Source: Streptomyces sp. NBC_01591 (GTDB taxonomy: Bacteria > Actinomycetota > Actinomycetes > Streptomycetales > Streptomycetaceae). Taken from it: 64,000 nt of DNA. Positions 43,957 through 51,702 of the stretch are shown in pieces (the first letter of the stretch is position 1; each line of letters begins with the position of its first letter). The notes beneath the pieces were generated by a model that saw nothing but the letters and a program-made list of their open reading frames with translations, made no database searches and was not told the origin of the DNA. The stretch is from assembly GCF_035918155.1 (NCBI RefSeq), contig NZ_CP109327.1:5890001-5954000 (forward strand), read 5' to 3'. The position numbers and the translations under genes are program-made.

Positions 43957-44988
43957 ATGAGTGAACCCAGCGAGTGGCTCATCTACCGAGGGGCCGGCGA
44001 ACCGCACGAAGGCATCGAGCAGTTGCCTCCGCCGCCGCCCTGGCGCGACTTCGCGAGCCGCGGCGCCCCGGCCCCCGAGGCGCCGGACGGGGACGGTTCG
44101 GCCGACCGGCGCCTCGGCGGCCACCGGCACATCGCCGAACTCCACCGGCCGGGCGCCGAAGAGCTCGAAATGATCAACGCCGCGCTCTATTTGCGGCGTC
44201 CGCTGCTGGTCACCGGCACCCCCGGCGCCGGAAAGAGCACGCTGGCCCACTCGGTCGCCCATGAGCTCGGGCTCGGACGGGTCCTGCGCTGGCCGATCGT
44301 GAGCCGGACGACGCTGCTGGACGGGCTCTACCACTACGACGCGATCGCCCGGCTCCAGGACGTGCAGATCGCCGCGCACAGCGCCGCGGCCGGCGCGGGC
44401 GGCGCCGAGGCCGCCGACGGCGTGGGCAGCTACATCCGGCTCGGACCGCTCGGCACCGCGCTGCTTCCCTCGGACCGGCCCCGGGTGCTGCTCATCGACG
44501 AGCTCGACAAGAGCGACATCGATCTGCCGAACGACCTGCTCAACGTGTTGGAGGAGGGCGAGTTCGGCATTCCCGAGCTGGAGCGGATCGCCGACCGGCT
44601 GCCCGACGGCGAGGCGGAGGTCCTCGACGACGACGGCAACAAGGTGAAGGTGCGGGGCGGCCGCGTGCAGTGCACGTCCTTCCCGTTCGTGGTGCTCACC
44701 AGCAACGGGGAGCGGGACTTCCCGGCGCCCCTGATGCGCCGCTGCATCCATCTGGAGCTCGGGCGCCCCGACCACCAGCGTCTCGCGACCTTCGTACGCG
44801 CCCATCTCGGCGACGAGGCGGCGCGCGCCGGGGACGACCTCATCGCCCACTTCCTGGAGCGGTCCCGCAGTGAACTGCTCGCCACGGACCAGCTGCTGAA
44901 CGCGATCTACCTCACCGACGCCGCCGCCCCGGCCGGCCGCGACCGCCTCGCCGACCTGCTCATCCAGCGACTCGACCGGCCGAGGTGA
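43957..44988 (+). CDS. MoxR-type AAA+ ATPase 1
   Basis: A 343-residue AAA+ ATPase. Walker A is LLVTGTPGAGKSTLAHSVAH (87-94), Walker B is RVLLIDELDKSDIDLPNDLL, with VVLTSNGERDFPAPLMRRC as sensor-1/arginine-finger region. A Pro-rich N-terminus (1-55) precedes the core. In ternary systems the MoxR ATPase remodels or activates the vWA partner. It lies between the VMAP-type protease and the vWA protein genes; the next gene starts two bases after its stop. Confidence 0.92.
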   Translation: MSEPSEWLIYRGAGEPHEGIEQLPPPPPWRDFASRGAPAPEAPDGDGSADRRLGGHRHIAELHRPGAEELEMINAALYLRRPLLVTGTPGAGKSTLAHSVAHELGLGRVLRWPIVSRTTLLDGLYHYDAIARLQDVQIAAHSAAAGAGGAEAADGVGSYIRLGPLGTALLPSDRPRVLLIDELDKSDIDLPNDLLNVLEEGEFGIPELERIADRLPDGEAEVLDDDGNKVKVRGGRVQCTSFPFVVLTSNGERDFPAPLMRRCIHLELGRPDHQRLATFVRAHLGDEAARAGDDLIAHFLERSRSELLATDQLLNAIYLTDAAAPAGRDRLADLLIQRLDRPR

Positions 44989-44989
44989 T

Positions 44990-47900
44990 GTGCTGATGGC
45001 GGGCGCGGGGCCCGAGGGCTCCTTCGATGAGCGTGGCGCCGACGACGCAGGGCTCTATCCCGCCTTCGTGGCACGGCTGCGCGAGGCCGGGCTCGACCCC
45101 GACGTCGAGCAGCTCCGCGACGCGCTCTGGCTGGCCCGCTGGGCCCGCCACCCGGACGCACCAGCGGCCGAGGACGAGGTGCCGGGGCACGTACCGCCCG
45201 TTCGCCTCCCCCCGGAGCGGGTGGACGGGCGGCCCGCCGTCCCCGAGCCCGATGCCGTGGGACCCGCGCGCGACGTGCCGGGCGACGAGCCCGTGCCGCG
45301 GGCGGACCCGGGGGACGCGGACCAGCGGATCACCCTCTACCCCGTACCGCGCACCGGCCCCTCGGGCCGCGCTCGTTCCGGTGGCCCGTCCGGGGTGGGC
45401 CCGGGTGCCGCCGGGGAGAGGCGCACGACCGCACTCACCTTCGGCGTGCCCGCCGCCCCGGCGCTTCCCGCGGCCCTCGAACTCCAGCGGGCCTTACGGC
45501 CGTTGCAGCGCTACCAGCCGCCCTCGCCACCGCTGCGCAGCACCCTGGACGAGACGGCGACCGCCGAACTGAGCGCCCGCGCGGGCGGGTTGATCATGCC
45601 GGTGTTCCGTGGCGTGTCCCGGGGCGAGGCGGTCCTGCAATGCGTCATGGACGCCTCGTCCTCGATGCTGGTGTGGGACCGGATGTTCGGCGAACTCCAG
45701 CAGATATTCGGCCAGTTGGGTGCCTTCCGGGATGTCCAGGTGCGCTATCTGCACCAGGGGCCCGACGGCGCGGCCGCGGTGAGCCGCAGCCCCGACCCGG
45801 CCGCGGCGCCACTGAACTCCGCGGACCGGCTGAGCGATCCGACCGGCCGCCGCGTCACCGTCCTGGTCAGCGACTGCGCCGGTCCGCTCTGGCACAGCGG
45901 ACGGGCCCACCGGCTGCTGCACCAGCTGGCCGCACAGGCCCCGGCCGCCGTGCTCCAGCCGCTGCCGCAGCGGATGTGGAACCGGACCAGGCTGCCGGTG
46001 ACCTACGGTTCGCTGTCCCGGGCCGACGGACCCGGCGGGGCCGCCGTGCTCAAGGTCGTGGAGCAGCCGGGTACGGGCCCCGCCGTGCACCCGGGGGCCC
46101 TCGCCGTGCCCGTTCTCCCGCCGGTCGAAGGGGCGCTGGCGGCCTGGGCGAGACTGCTCTCCGGCACCGGCTCCGGACAGATCTCCGGCGCGGTCGGCTG
46201 GGTGCGGGCCGACCAGCCGGCGGCGGCCGCGCAGCGCCCGGGCGGCGGACTCTCCTCGCTCCAGCTGGTCAGCCGCTTCCGTTCGGCGGCCTCACCGGCC
46301 GCCGGGCAGCTGGCCGTCTACCTCGCGGCGGCCCCGCTGCATCTGCCGGTGATGCAGCTGGTGCAGCGCACGATGCTGCCCCACTCGGGCCCCTCCGAAC
46401 TCGCCGAGGTGCTGCTGAGCGGGCTGCTGACCCGGATCAGGGGCGAGGACCGCGGTGCGTACGACGACGGTGGTGCGTACGAGGACAGCGGCGGTGCGCA
46501 CGAGGACGGCGGTGCGCACGACGGCCAGTGGTACGAATTCGTGCCCGGCGTCCGGGAGGCGCTGCTCGGCCCGCTGGGCCGCGACGAGGCGCTGCTGGTG
46601 CTCAAGCACTGTTCGCAGTACATCGAGCAGCGGTTCGGGAAGGGCGGGCCGAACTTCCCGGCCCTGGCCTTCGCCCAGCTCGGCGAACGCAGACATGTGT
46701 CGCCGTCGGCCGTCCTCGGCACGGGCCCCATGGAGAACGGCGCGCCCGACGGGGAGAGCGAAGAGGGTGGCGAGAACGGGGAGAGCGACGCAAGCGGCGG
46801 GTCGCGCGTCCCCCATCCCTTCGCCGAGGTCGCGGTCCGCGTACTGGAGCGTTTCATGCCCCTGCCCGAGCAGTTCGTGATGCAGACCGGACGGGGCGGC
46901 CACCGGAGCCCCGTCCAGACCCCGAACGCGGCGGTGGAGAGCGCCCGCGCCCTCCTGCGGCAGTTCGAGTCCGACGGCATGGTGCAGTACCTCATCGACG
47001 CCGTGCAGCTGCTGCGAGGCGCCGCCGAGCGCGAGGTGCAGCCGGGCGCCGACCCCGGACTGTGGGCGGAGTACTCCCGCTGCGTGCTGCGGCTGTGGGA
47101 GGTCCAGGGCGACGCCGAACTGCTCCGCGAGGCCGAGTACGCCGCCGAACGCGCCGCCGCAGACCCCGCGCCGGTACATGAACGGGCCGTACTGGCCAAG
47201 GTGTTGCACGCCGCGGCCGACGACCGGCGGCGGCGCGGCGACCGGCGCGGCGCGCTGGAACTGCTGCGCCGCGCCGACCGCGAGTACACGGCCGCCTGCT
47301 CGGCCCCCGGCCTGGCGCCCGCCGAAGCCCTCCGGCTGGCGCTGGAACGGGTCCGGGCCCTGGAGGCGCAGTGGCGGCTCGACGGCGACACCGCCCTGCT
47401 CCAGGCCGCGTGCGGGATGCTGGAGGCGTTCGCCGACGTCTGGCCCGACCAGGAGAACCGGCCCACCACCCTGCCCCTGGCGCACGGCCGGACCCTGCTG
47501 AAGCTGGCCGGGGCCACCGCCGACACCGAACAGTCCCGGGTGTACGCGGGCCAAGCCGCACGCTCCCTGCGCACCGCGTTCGAACAGGGCGGCGGCCGGC
47601 ATACCTTGGGCACCGAGGTGCGCATCCTGCTGGACCTGGTGGACGCCCTGCTCGGCTCCGGCGAGGAACCGGACGAGGCCGCGACCCTGATCGAGCAGGC
47701 CCTGGCGACCGTAGGCGATCAGCGGCTGCTGGCCTCGCTCCGGATCAGGGCCGGCCGGGTCCGGGTCGCACGGTACGAGCACACCGGTGAGCCGGACGAA
47801 CTCGTCGCCGCCGCCGACTGGTTCGCCCGCGCCGCCCGAGGAGTACCGCGCGACTCGCGGGCCCATGCCGACCTGCTCGCCGAATGGGGCGGCACCCTGC

Positions 47901-48472
47901 TGCGCCGGGCCCAACTGCCGGACGGGCGCCCGCACATCGGCGCCGCGATCCGGGTGCTGCGCGACTGCCGTACGGAAACGGCGGCGGGGAGCGCCCGCCA
48001 GGCCGGACGGCTGCTGATGCTGGGCCGGGCGCTGATGCTCCGGCACCGGGCCACCGAGGACCGGGTCGATCTCAGGGAGGCCGAGCACCTCTTCGGCCTC
48101 GCGGCCCAGGAGGCGGCCGACCCGCTGACCGAGGCGCGCTGCTGGCTGGAGCTGGGCCGGTCCCACCTCGACGCCTCCCGGGTGCTGGAGCGTCCGGCCC
48201 GGCTCGACGAGGCGGCCGAGGCGTTCCGGGACGCGGCCGAGGCGGCCGGCCGGGCAGAGGCGGAGCTGGACAGTCCGCAACAGCTCGGACAGGCCGTCGA
48301 GTTGAGTGCTACAGCCAATCACTGGCGGGGTATGACGTACGAGAGGGCGGGTCGCCCCCGGGCCGCTCGCGAGGCGTACCGGGCGGCCCATCGGGAATGG
48401 CGCAAACTGCCGGACGGCGGCGGCGCGGCGGGCGAGTCGACCGCCGAGCGGCTGGCGGAACTGGAACGCTGA
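44990..48472 (+). CDS. vWA-domain protein (SAV_2336-type) with long helical repeat region
   Basis: A 1160-residue protein. The N-terminal SAV_2336-like part (about 15-45, FVARLREAGLDPDVEQLRDA) leads, after a Pro-rich linker, to a vWA domain (about 210-370) with an intact MIDAS DASSS in LQCVMDASSSMLVWDRM and VTVLVSDCAGPLW. A region with Asp/Gly/His repeats (GAYDDGGAYEDSGGAHEDGG, about 490-510) interrupts the middle. The last 450 residues are TPR-like helical repeats. GTG at 44990 or ATG at 44996 can start it. It is the expected adaptor for MoxR ATPase 1 and the protease. Confidence 0.85.
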   Translation: MLMAGAGPEGSFDERGADDAGLYPAFVARLREAGLDPDVEQLRDALWLARWARHPDAPAAEDEVPGHVPPVRLPPERVDGRPAVPEPDAVGPARDVPGDEPVPRADPGDADQRITLYPVPRTGPSGRARSGGPSGVGPGAAGERRTTALTFGVPAAPALPAALELQRALRPLQRYQPPSPPLRSTLDETATAELSARAGGLIMPVFRGVSRGEAVLQCVMDASSSMLVWDRMFGELQQIFGQLGAFRDVQVRYLHQGPDGAAAVSRSPDPAAAPLNSADRLSDPTGRRVTVLVSDCAGPLWHSGRAHRLLHQLAAQAPAAVLQPLPQRMWNRTRLPVTYGSLSRADGPGGAAVLKVVEQPGTGPAVHPGALAVPVLPPVEGALAAWARLLSGTGSGQISGAVGWVRADQPAAAAQRPGGGLSSLQLVSRFRSAASPAAGQLAVYLAAAPLHLPVMQLVQRTMLPHSGPSELAEVLLSGLLTRIRGEDRGAYDDGGAYEDSGGAHEDGGAHDGQWYEFVPGVREALLGPLGRDEALLVLKHCSQYIEQRFGKGGPNFPALAFAQLGERRHVSPSAVLGTGPMENGAPDGESEEGGENGESDASGGSRVPHPFAEVAVRVLERFMPLPEQFVMQTGRGGHRSPVQTPNAAVESARALLRQFESDGMVQYLIDAVQLLRGAAEREVQPGADPGLWAEYSRCVLRLWEVQGDAELLREAEYAAERAAADPAPVHERAVLAKVLHAAADDRRRRGDRRGALELLRRADREYTAACSAPGLAPAEALRLALERVRALEAQWRLDGDTALLQAACGMLEAFADVWPDQENRPTTLPLAHGRTLLKLAGATADTEQSRVYAGQAARSLRTAFEQGGGRHTLGTEVRILLDLVDALLGSGEEPDEAATLIEQALATVGDQRLLASLRIRAGRVRVARYEHTGEPDELVAAADWFARAARGVPRDSRAHADLLAEWGGTLLRRAQLPDGRPHIGAAIRVLRDCRTETAAGSARQAGRLLMLGRALMLRHRATEDRVDLREAEHLFGLAAQEAADPLTEARCWLELGRSHLDASRVLERPARLDEAAEAFRDAAEAAGRAEAELDSPQQLGQAVELSATANHWRGMTYERAGRPRAAREAYRAAHREWRKLPDGGGAAGESTAERLAELER

Positions 48473-48679
48473 GCCGCTCGACGGAGAGCGCTCGGCGGTG
48501 CGGTGCGGCCGGTGAGTGCTTCACCAGGCGTAGGCCCGGTCGTGCGGGGCATCCGTACAGGGGCGGTCGGCGCGGGCGGGGCCCGTGCCGGTACACAGGT
48601 CAGGGACGCGGGTTCGACGGGGTGCGCTCAAGGGCGAGCACGCCACCGCGAGCACGATGCGGTGTTACGGGGAGGAACG

Positions 48680-48877
48680 ATGAGCGAGACAGCACACCAG
48701 GGCATACCGGACGGCAGCGTGTCCGGCGGACCGGACGCGCTGCCGGACCTGCTGGGGCTCGATCTGGAGTCGCTGCGGACGCTGGACCATCCGGTGCTCG
48801 CCGAGGTGGTGGCGGATCTGCGCGGGCGGGCCGAGCAGCCGCGGGAGATGCTGTGGGGGTTCACCAACGCCTTTTGA
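48680..48877 (+). CDS. fxsA: FxSxx-type cyclophane RiPP precursor peptide
   Basis: A 65-residue precursor. The leader LPDLLGLDLESLRTLDHPVL and AEVVADLRGRAEQPRE is typical of FxsA peptides, and the peptide ends WGFTNAF. The usual end is FxSxx; here Asn stands where Ser is expected. The maturase would link the Phe ring to the side chain of the third residue (F-T-N) to form a three-residue cyclophane. ATG at 48680 has GGAGG eight bases upstream. The maturase gene follows. Confidence 0.85.
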   Translation: MSETAHQGIPDGSVSGGPDALPDLLGLDLESLRTLDHPVLAEVVADLRGRAEQPREMLWGFTNAF

Positions 48878-49021
48878 GGCCGCACGATTTCGGTCCGGGG
48901 CACGGTTGAACAGGACATCGTGGTGAGGGACACGTTTGCCCGTACGGCAGGCCAGGGATACTCGCCTCGGGGCGGCAACGGGGACCGTACCGGCGGATGT
49001 GAACGGCGCGGGGGTGCGGGA

Positions 49022-50215
49022 GTGTCTCGACAGGCGACGCCGAAACCGCGCCCGGGTGCCGAAATCGGCCGGCTTCCGTTCTCCTTCGGGCAGTTCATCG
49101 TCAAGGTGCACGGCCGCTGCAACCTCGCCTGCCACTACTGCTACCTCTACGAGGGCCCCGACCACACCTGGCGCGACCGTCCGGCCGCCGCCGCGCCCGC
49201 CGTCCTCGACCGCACCGCGCACCGTATCGCCGAACACGCGGCCACCCACGGACTGCGGGACGTCGCGCTCGTCCTGCACGGCGGCGAACCCCTTCTCGCG
49301 GGCGCCGGCCGGCTGGCCGCCTTCGCCGACCGGGTACGCGACCTGACGCCCGACGGCTGCACCGTCCACACCACCGTCCAGACCAACGCCACCCTCCTCA
49401 CCGAGACCCGCATCGCCACCCTCGCGCGGCACGGCATACGCATCGGCATCAGCCTCGACGGCGGCCGGCCCGCCCACAACAGCCGGCGCACCGACCACGC
49501 CGGACGCCCCTCCTGGCCCGCCGCCTCGCGCGGCGCCCGGCTCCTCGCCGACCGGCACCCCGATGCGTACGCGGGCATTCTCACCGTCGTCGACCCGGAC
49601 ACCGACCCCATCGAGATGTACGAGTCGCTGCTCGAACTGCGCCCCCCGGCCCTGGACCTGCTGCTGCCGCACGGCAACTGGACGAACCCGCCACCGGGAC
49701 TGCCGCGTACCGGCCCCGGCCGCCCGACCCCGTACGGCGACTGGCTCACCACTGTCTTCGACCGCTGGTGGCGCACCGGACGGCGGGAGACCCGGGTGCG
49801 GCTCTTCGAGGAGTGCATCGCCCTGCTGCTGGGCCTGCCCGGCGCCACCGAGTCCCTCGGCCTCGACCCCGTCAACGCGATCGTGATCGAGACGGACGGG
49901 GCGATCGAACAGGTCGACTCCCTCAAGTCCGCCTACGACACGGCCGCCGCCACCGGGCTCGACGTCTTCCGCCACACCTTCGACGACGCCCTGCGCCACC
50001 CCGGCGTCGCCGCCCGCCGGGCAGGCGCCGACGCACTCGCCGCAGGCTGCCGAGCCTGCCCCCTGCTGACCGTCTGCGGGGGCGGTCACTACGCACACCG
50101 CTACCGCGCAGAGAACGGCTTCGCCAACCCGTCCGTCTACTGCGCCGACCTCGAACGGCTGGTACGCCATGTCGCCGCCCGGCTGTCCGACGCAACCGCA
50201 GGAGAACGCCGATGA
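49022..50215 (+). CDS. fxsB: Radical SAM/SPASM cyclophane-forming peptide maturase
   Basis: A 397-residue radical SAM enzyme. The SAM cluster motif is GRCNLACHYCYLYEG (C33, C37, C40); LVLHGGEPLLAG is the SAM-binding GGEP-like motif; the C-terminal SPASM segment has CRACPLLTVCGGGHYAHRY and NPSVYC for auxiliary clusters. It would join aromatic Phe of the precursor to a downstream residue. GTG at 49022 is preferred because the family begins a few residues before LPFSFGQFIVKVHGRC; in-frame GTGs at 48920 and 48923 would add 33-34 residues. The stop overlaps the hydroxylase ATG by four bases. Confidence 0.9.
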   Translation: MSRQATPKPRPGAEIGRLPFSFGQFIVKVHGRCNLACHYCYLYEGPDHTWRDRPAAAAPAVLDRTAHRIAEHAATHGLRDVALVLHGGEPLLAGAGRLAAFADRVRDLTPDGCTVHTTVQTNATLLTETRIATLARHGIRIGISLDGGRPAHNSRRTDHAGRPSWPAASRGARLLADRHPDAYAGILTVVDPDTDPIEMYESLLELRPPALDLLLPHGNWTNPPPGLPRTGPGRPTPYGDWLTTVFDRWWRTGRRETRVRLFEECIALLLGLPGATESLGLDPVNAIVIETDGAIEQVDSLKSAYDTAAATGLDVFRHTFDDALRHPGVAARRAGADALAAGCRACPLLTVCGGGHYAHRYRAENGFANPSVYCADLERLVRHVAARLSDATAGERR

Positions 50216-51621
50216 TCCCCCCACTCCCGGACCACATGCTGCGCCGGCTCGGCCGCACCGAGGGCGACGCCGACACCCTCCGCGTCCTCGTACGCGATCA
50301 GGACACCCGCAGGCTCCTGCTGCTGCGGGCCCTGCTCGACGCGGCCGAGGCGGCCCCCGCGGCGGTCTGCCCGCCCCGGGCGCTCGACCGCCTGCGCCAG
50401 GACTGGGCGCTGCTGGAGACGGCCGAGCGCGCCGACCGGACTGCCGTACGCACCGTCCTGCTCCACCCCCTCACCGGCCCGTGGGCGCAGCGCTGCCTGC
50501 GCGGCCTCTCCGGCCCCGGACCCGCCACCGGCCCCGGACCCGAACTCCGGGCCGACCTCGACCACTTGAGCGCCCTGGCCGCCGCGGCCGCGATCCGTGC
50601 CGGAATCCCGTTCACGACCCGGCTCACCGCGCACGGCGGGCTCCTGTCCCTGCCCACCCTGGGCGCCCTGCGCACGGCATCCGAAGTATCCGGCCCGGTC
50701 GACATCGCCTTCTCCGACGGCGAACTGACGATGCGTGAGAGCGGTTGTGAATCCATATCGGCACACACGCAGCCGGACGGCACGACCGGCTCGGCAGACC
50801 CGCGCTGGCTGCCGGTGCTCGCCCTGCCCGCCGTACAGTCCGGCATCGGACCCGTGCCCCTGGACGACGTCGACCCGTACCGCACCGACGGCAGCGGACT
50901 CCAGCGGCACGGGCTGAGCGCCGCCACCCATATCGACGACCACGAACGCAAGGCGTGGGCCGAGTCCTGGGCCGGTGTGGCGCCACTGCTCCGCATCGGC
51001 GGCGAACACCGCCTCACCGAGGCGACGGTCCTGCTGCGCTGCCTCGTCCCGCTCGGCCCGCCGCCCGGCTCCGGGCCCACCGGCGAGAGCGCGGCACATT
51101 GCAGCGGCACCAGGCGCGAGGCGTTCGGCGCCGTCCTCAGCAGCAAACCGGCCACCCCCGCCTACTTCGCCTCCACCCTCGTCCACGAACTCCAGCACAC
51201 CAAACTCGCCGCGCTCGCCGCCCTCGTACCCCTGCACCACGAGGGCCCGGAAGCACGCCACTTCGCACCGTGGCGCTCCGACCCCCGCCCCTTCGACGGT
51301 CTCCTCCAGGGCGCCTACTCGCACATCGCGCTCGCCGACTACTGGCAGCGGTTCGCGCTCTCCGCGCGGCGCGTCACCCACCGCGACCTGGCCTGGGCCG
51401 AGCACGCCCGCTGCCGCGAACAGGTCGGAGCGGTACTGCCCGTGCTGGCCGGATCGGCGGCACTGACTCGCGAGGGCCGGGTGCTGGTCAACGAGATGAT
51501 CACGCTCTACCACCATCTGGACGATTGCCCGCCTCCTACGGGGCACCTCGCGCGTGCGGAGGCATACGTGGCCACCACGAAGGTGATATGGCAGCAGAGG
51601 AACGGCCAGCACAGGCCGTGA
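50212..51621 (+). CDS. HExxH-motif protein, probable 2-oxoglutarate-dependent peptide beta-hydroxylase
   Basis: A 469-residue protein resembling the HExxH domain that is often fused to FxsB-like maturases. The motif is intact: STLVHELQHTKLAALAALVP (H325, E326, H329), and a conserved NEMITLYHHLD lies near the C-terminus. In fused homologues this domain is either an active 2-oxoglutarate/iron beta-hydroxylase or a degenerate relic; here it is a separate, apparently active protein, coupled to fxsB by ATGA. The first 100 residues are helical and Leu/Ala/Arg-rich. A metalloprotease role is the alternative reading of HExxH. Confidence 0.8.
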   Translation: MIPPLPDHMLRRLGRTEGDADTLRVLVRDQDTRRLLLLRALLDAAEAAPAAVCPPRALDRLRQDWALLETAERADRTAVRTVLLHPLTGPWAQRCLRGLSGPGPATGPGPELRADLDHLSALAAAAAIRAGIPFTTRLTAHGGLLSLPTLGALRTASEVSGPVDIAFSDGELTMRESGCESISAHTQPDGTTGSADPRWLPVLALPAVQSGIGPVPLDDVDPYRTDGSGLQRHGLSAATHIDDHERKAWAESWAGVAPLLRIGGEHRLTEATVLLRCLVPLGPPPGSGPTGESAAHCSGTRREAFGAVLSSKPATPAYFASTLVHELQHTKLAALAALVPLHHEGPEARHFAPWRSDPRPFDGLLQGAYSHIALADYWQRFALSARRVTHRDLAWAEHARCREQVGAVLPVLAGSAALTREGRVLVNEMITLYHHLDDCPPPTGHLARAEAYVATTKVIWQQRNGQHRP

Positions 51622-51702
51622 GAACCCCCGGGATTGTCCGCCGGAACGACCAGGCTCCGGTGTATGTTGACAAGGCTCGAATCGAGGCAGGGAGACGGTT
51701 GA

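Noticed and set aside
46451..46530. Repeated GCGTACGA/GCGCACGA units as a CRISPR-like or regulatory repeat
   Set aside because: The repeats are in frame in the vWA gene and encode a Gly/Asp/His-rich linker; units are short and imperfect. No CRISPR array was found in the window.
48920..49021. Longer N-terminus for the radical SAM maturase (GTG at 48920)
   Set aside because: The added residues are Gly/Arg-rich and not family-like; GTG at 49022 puts the start at the usual distance from the SAM motif. Not excluded.
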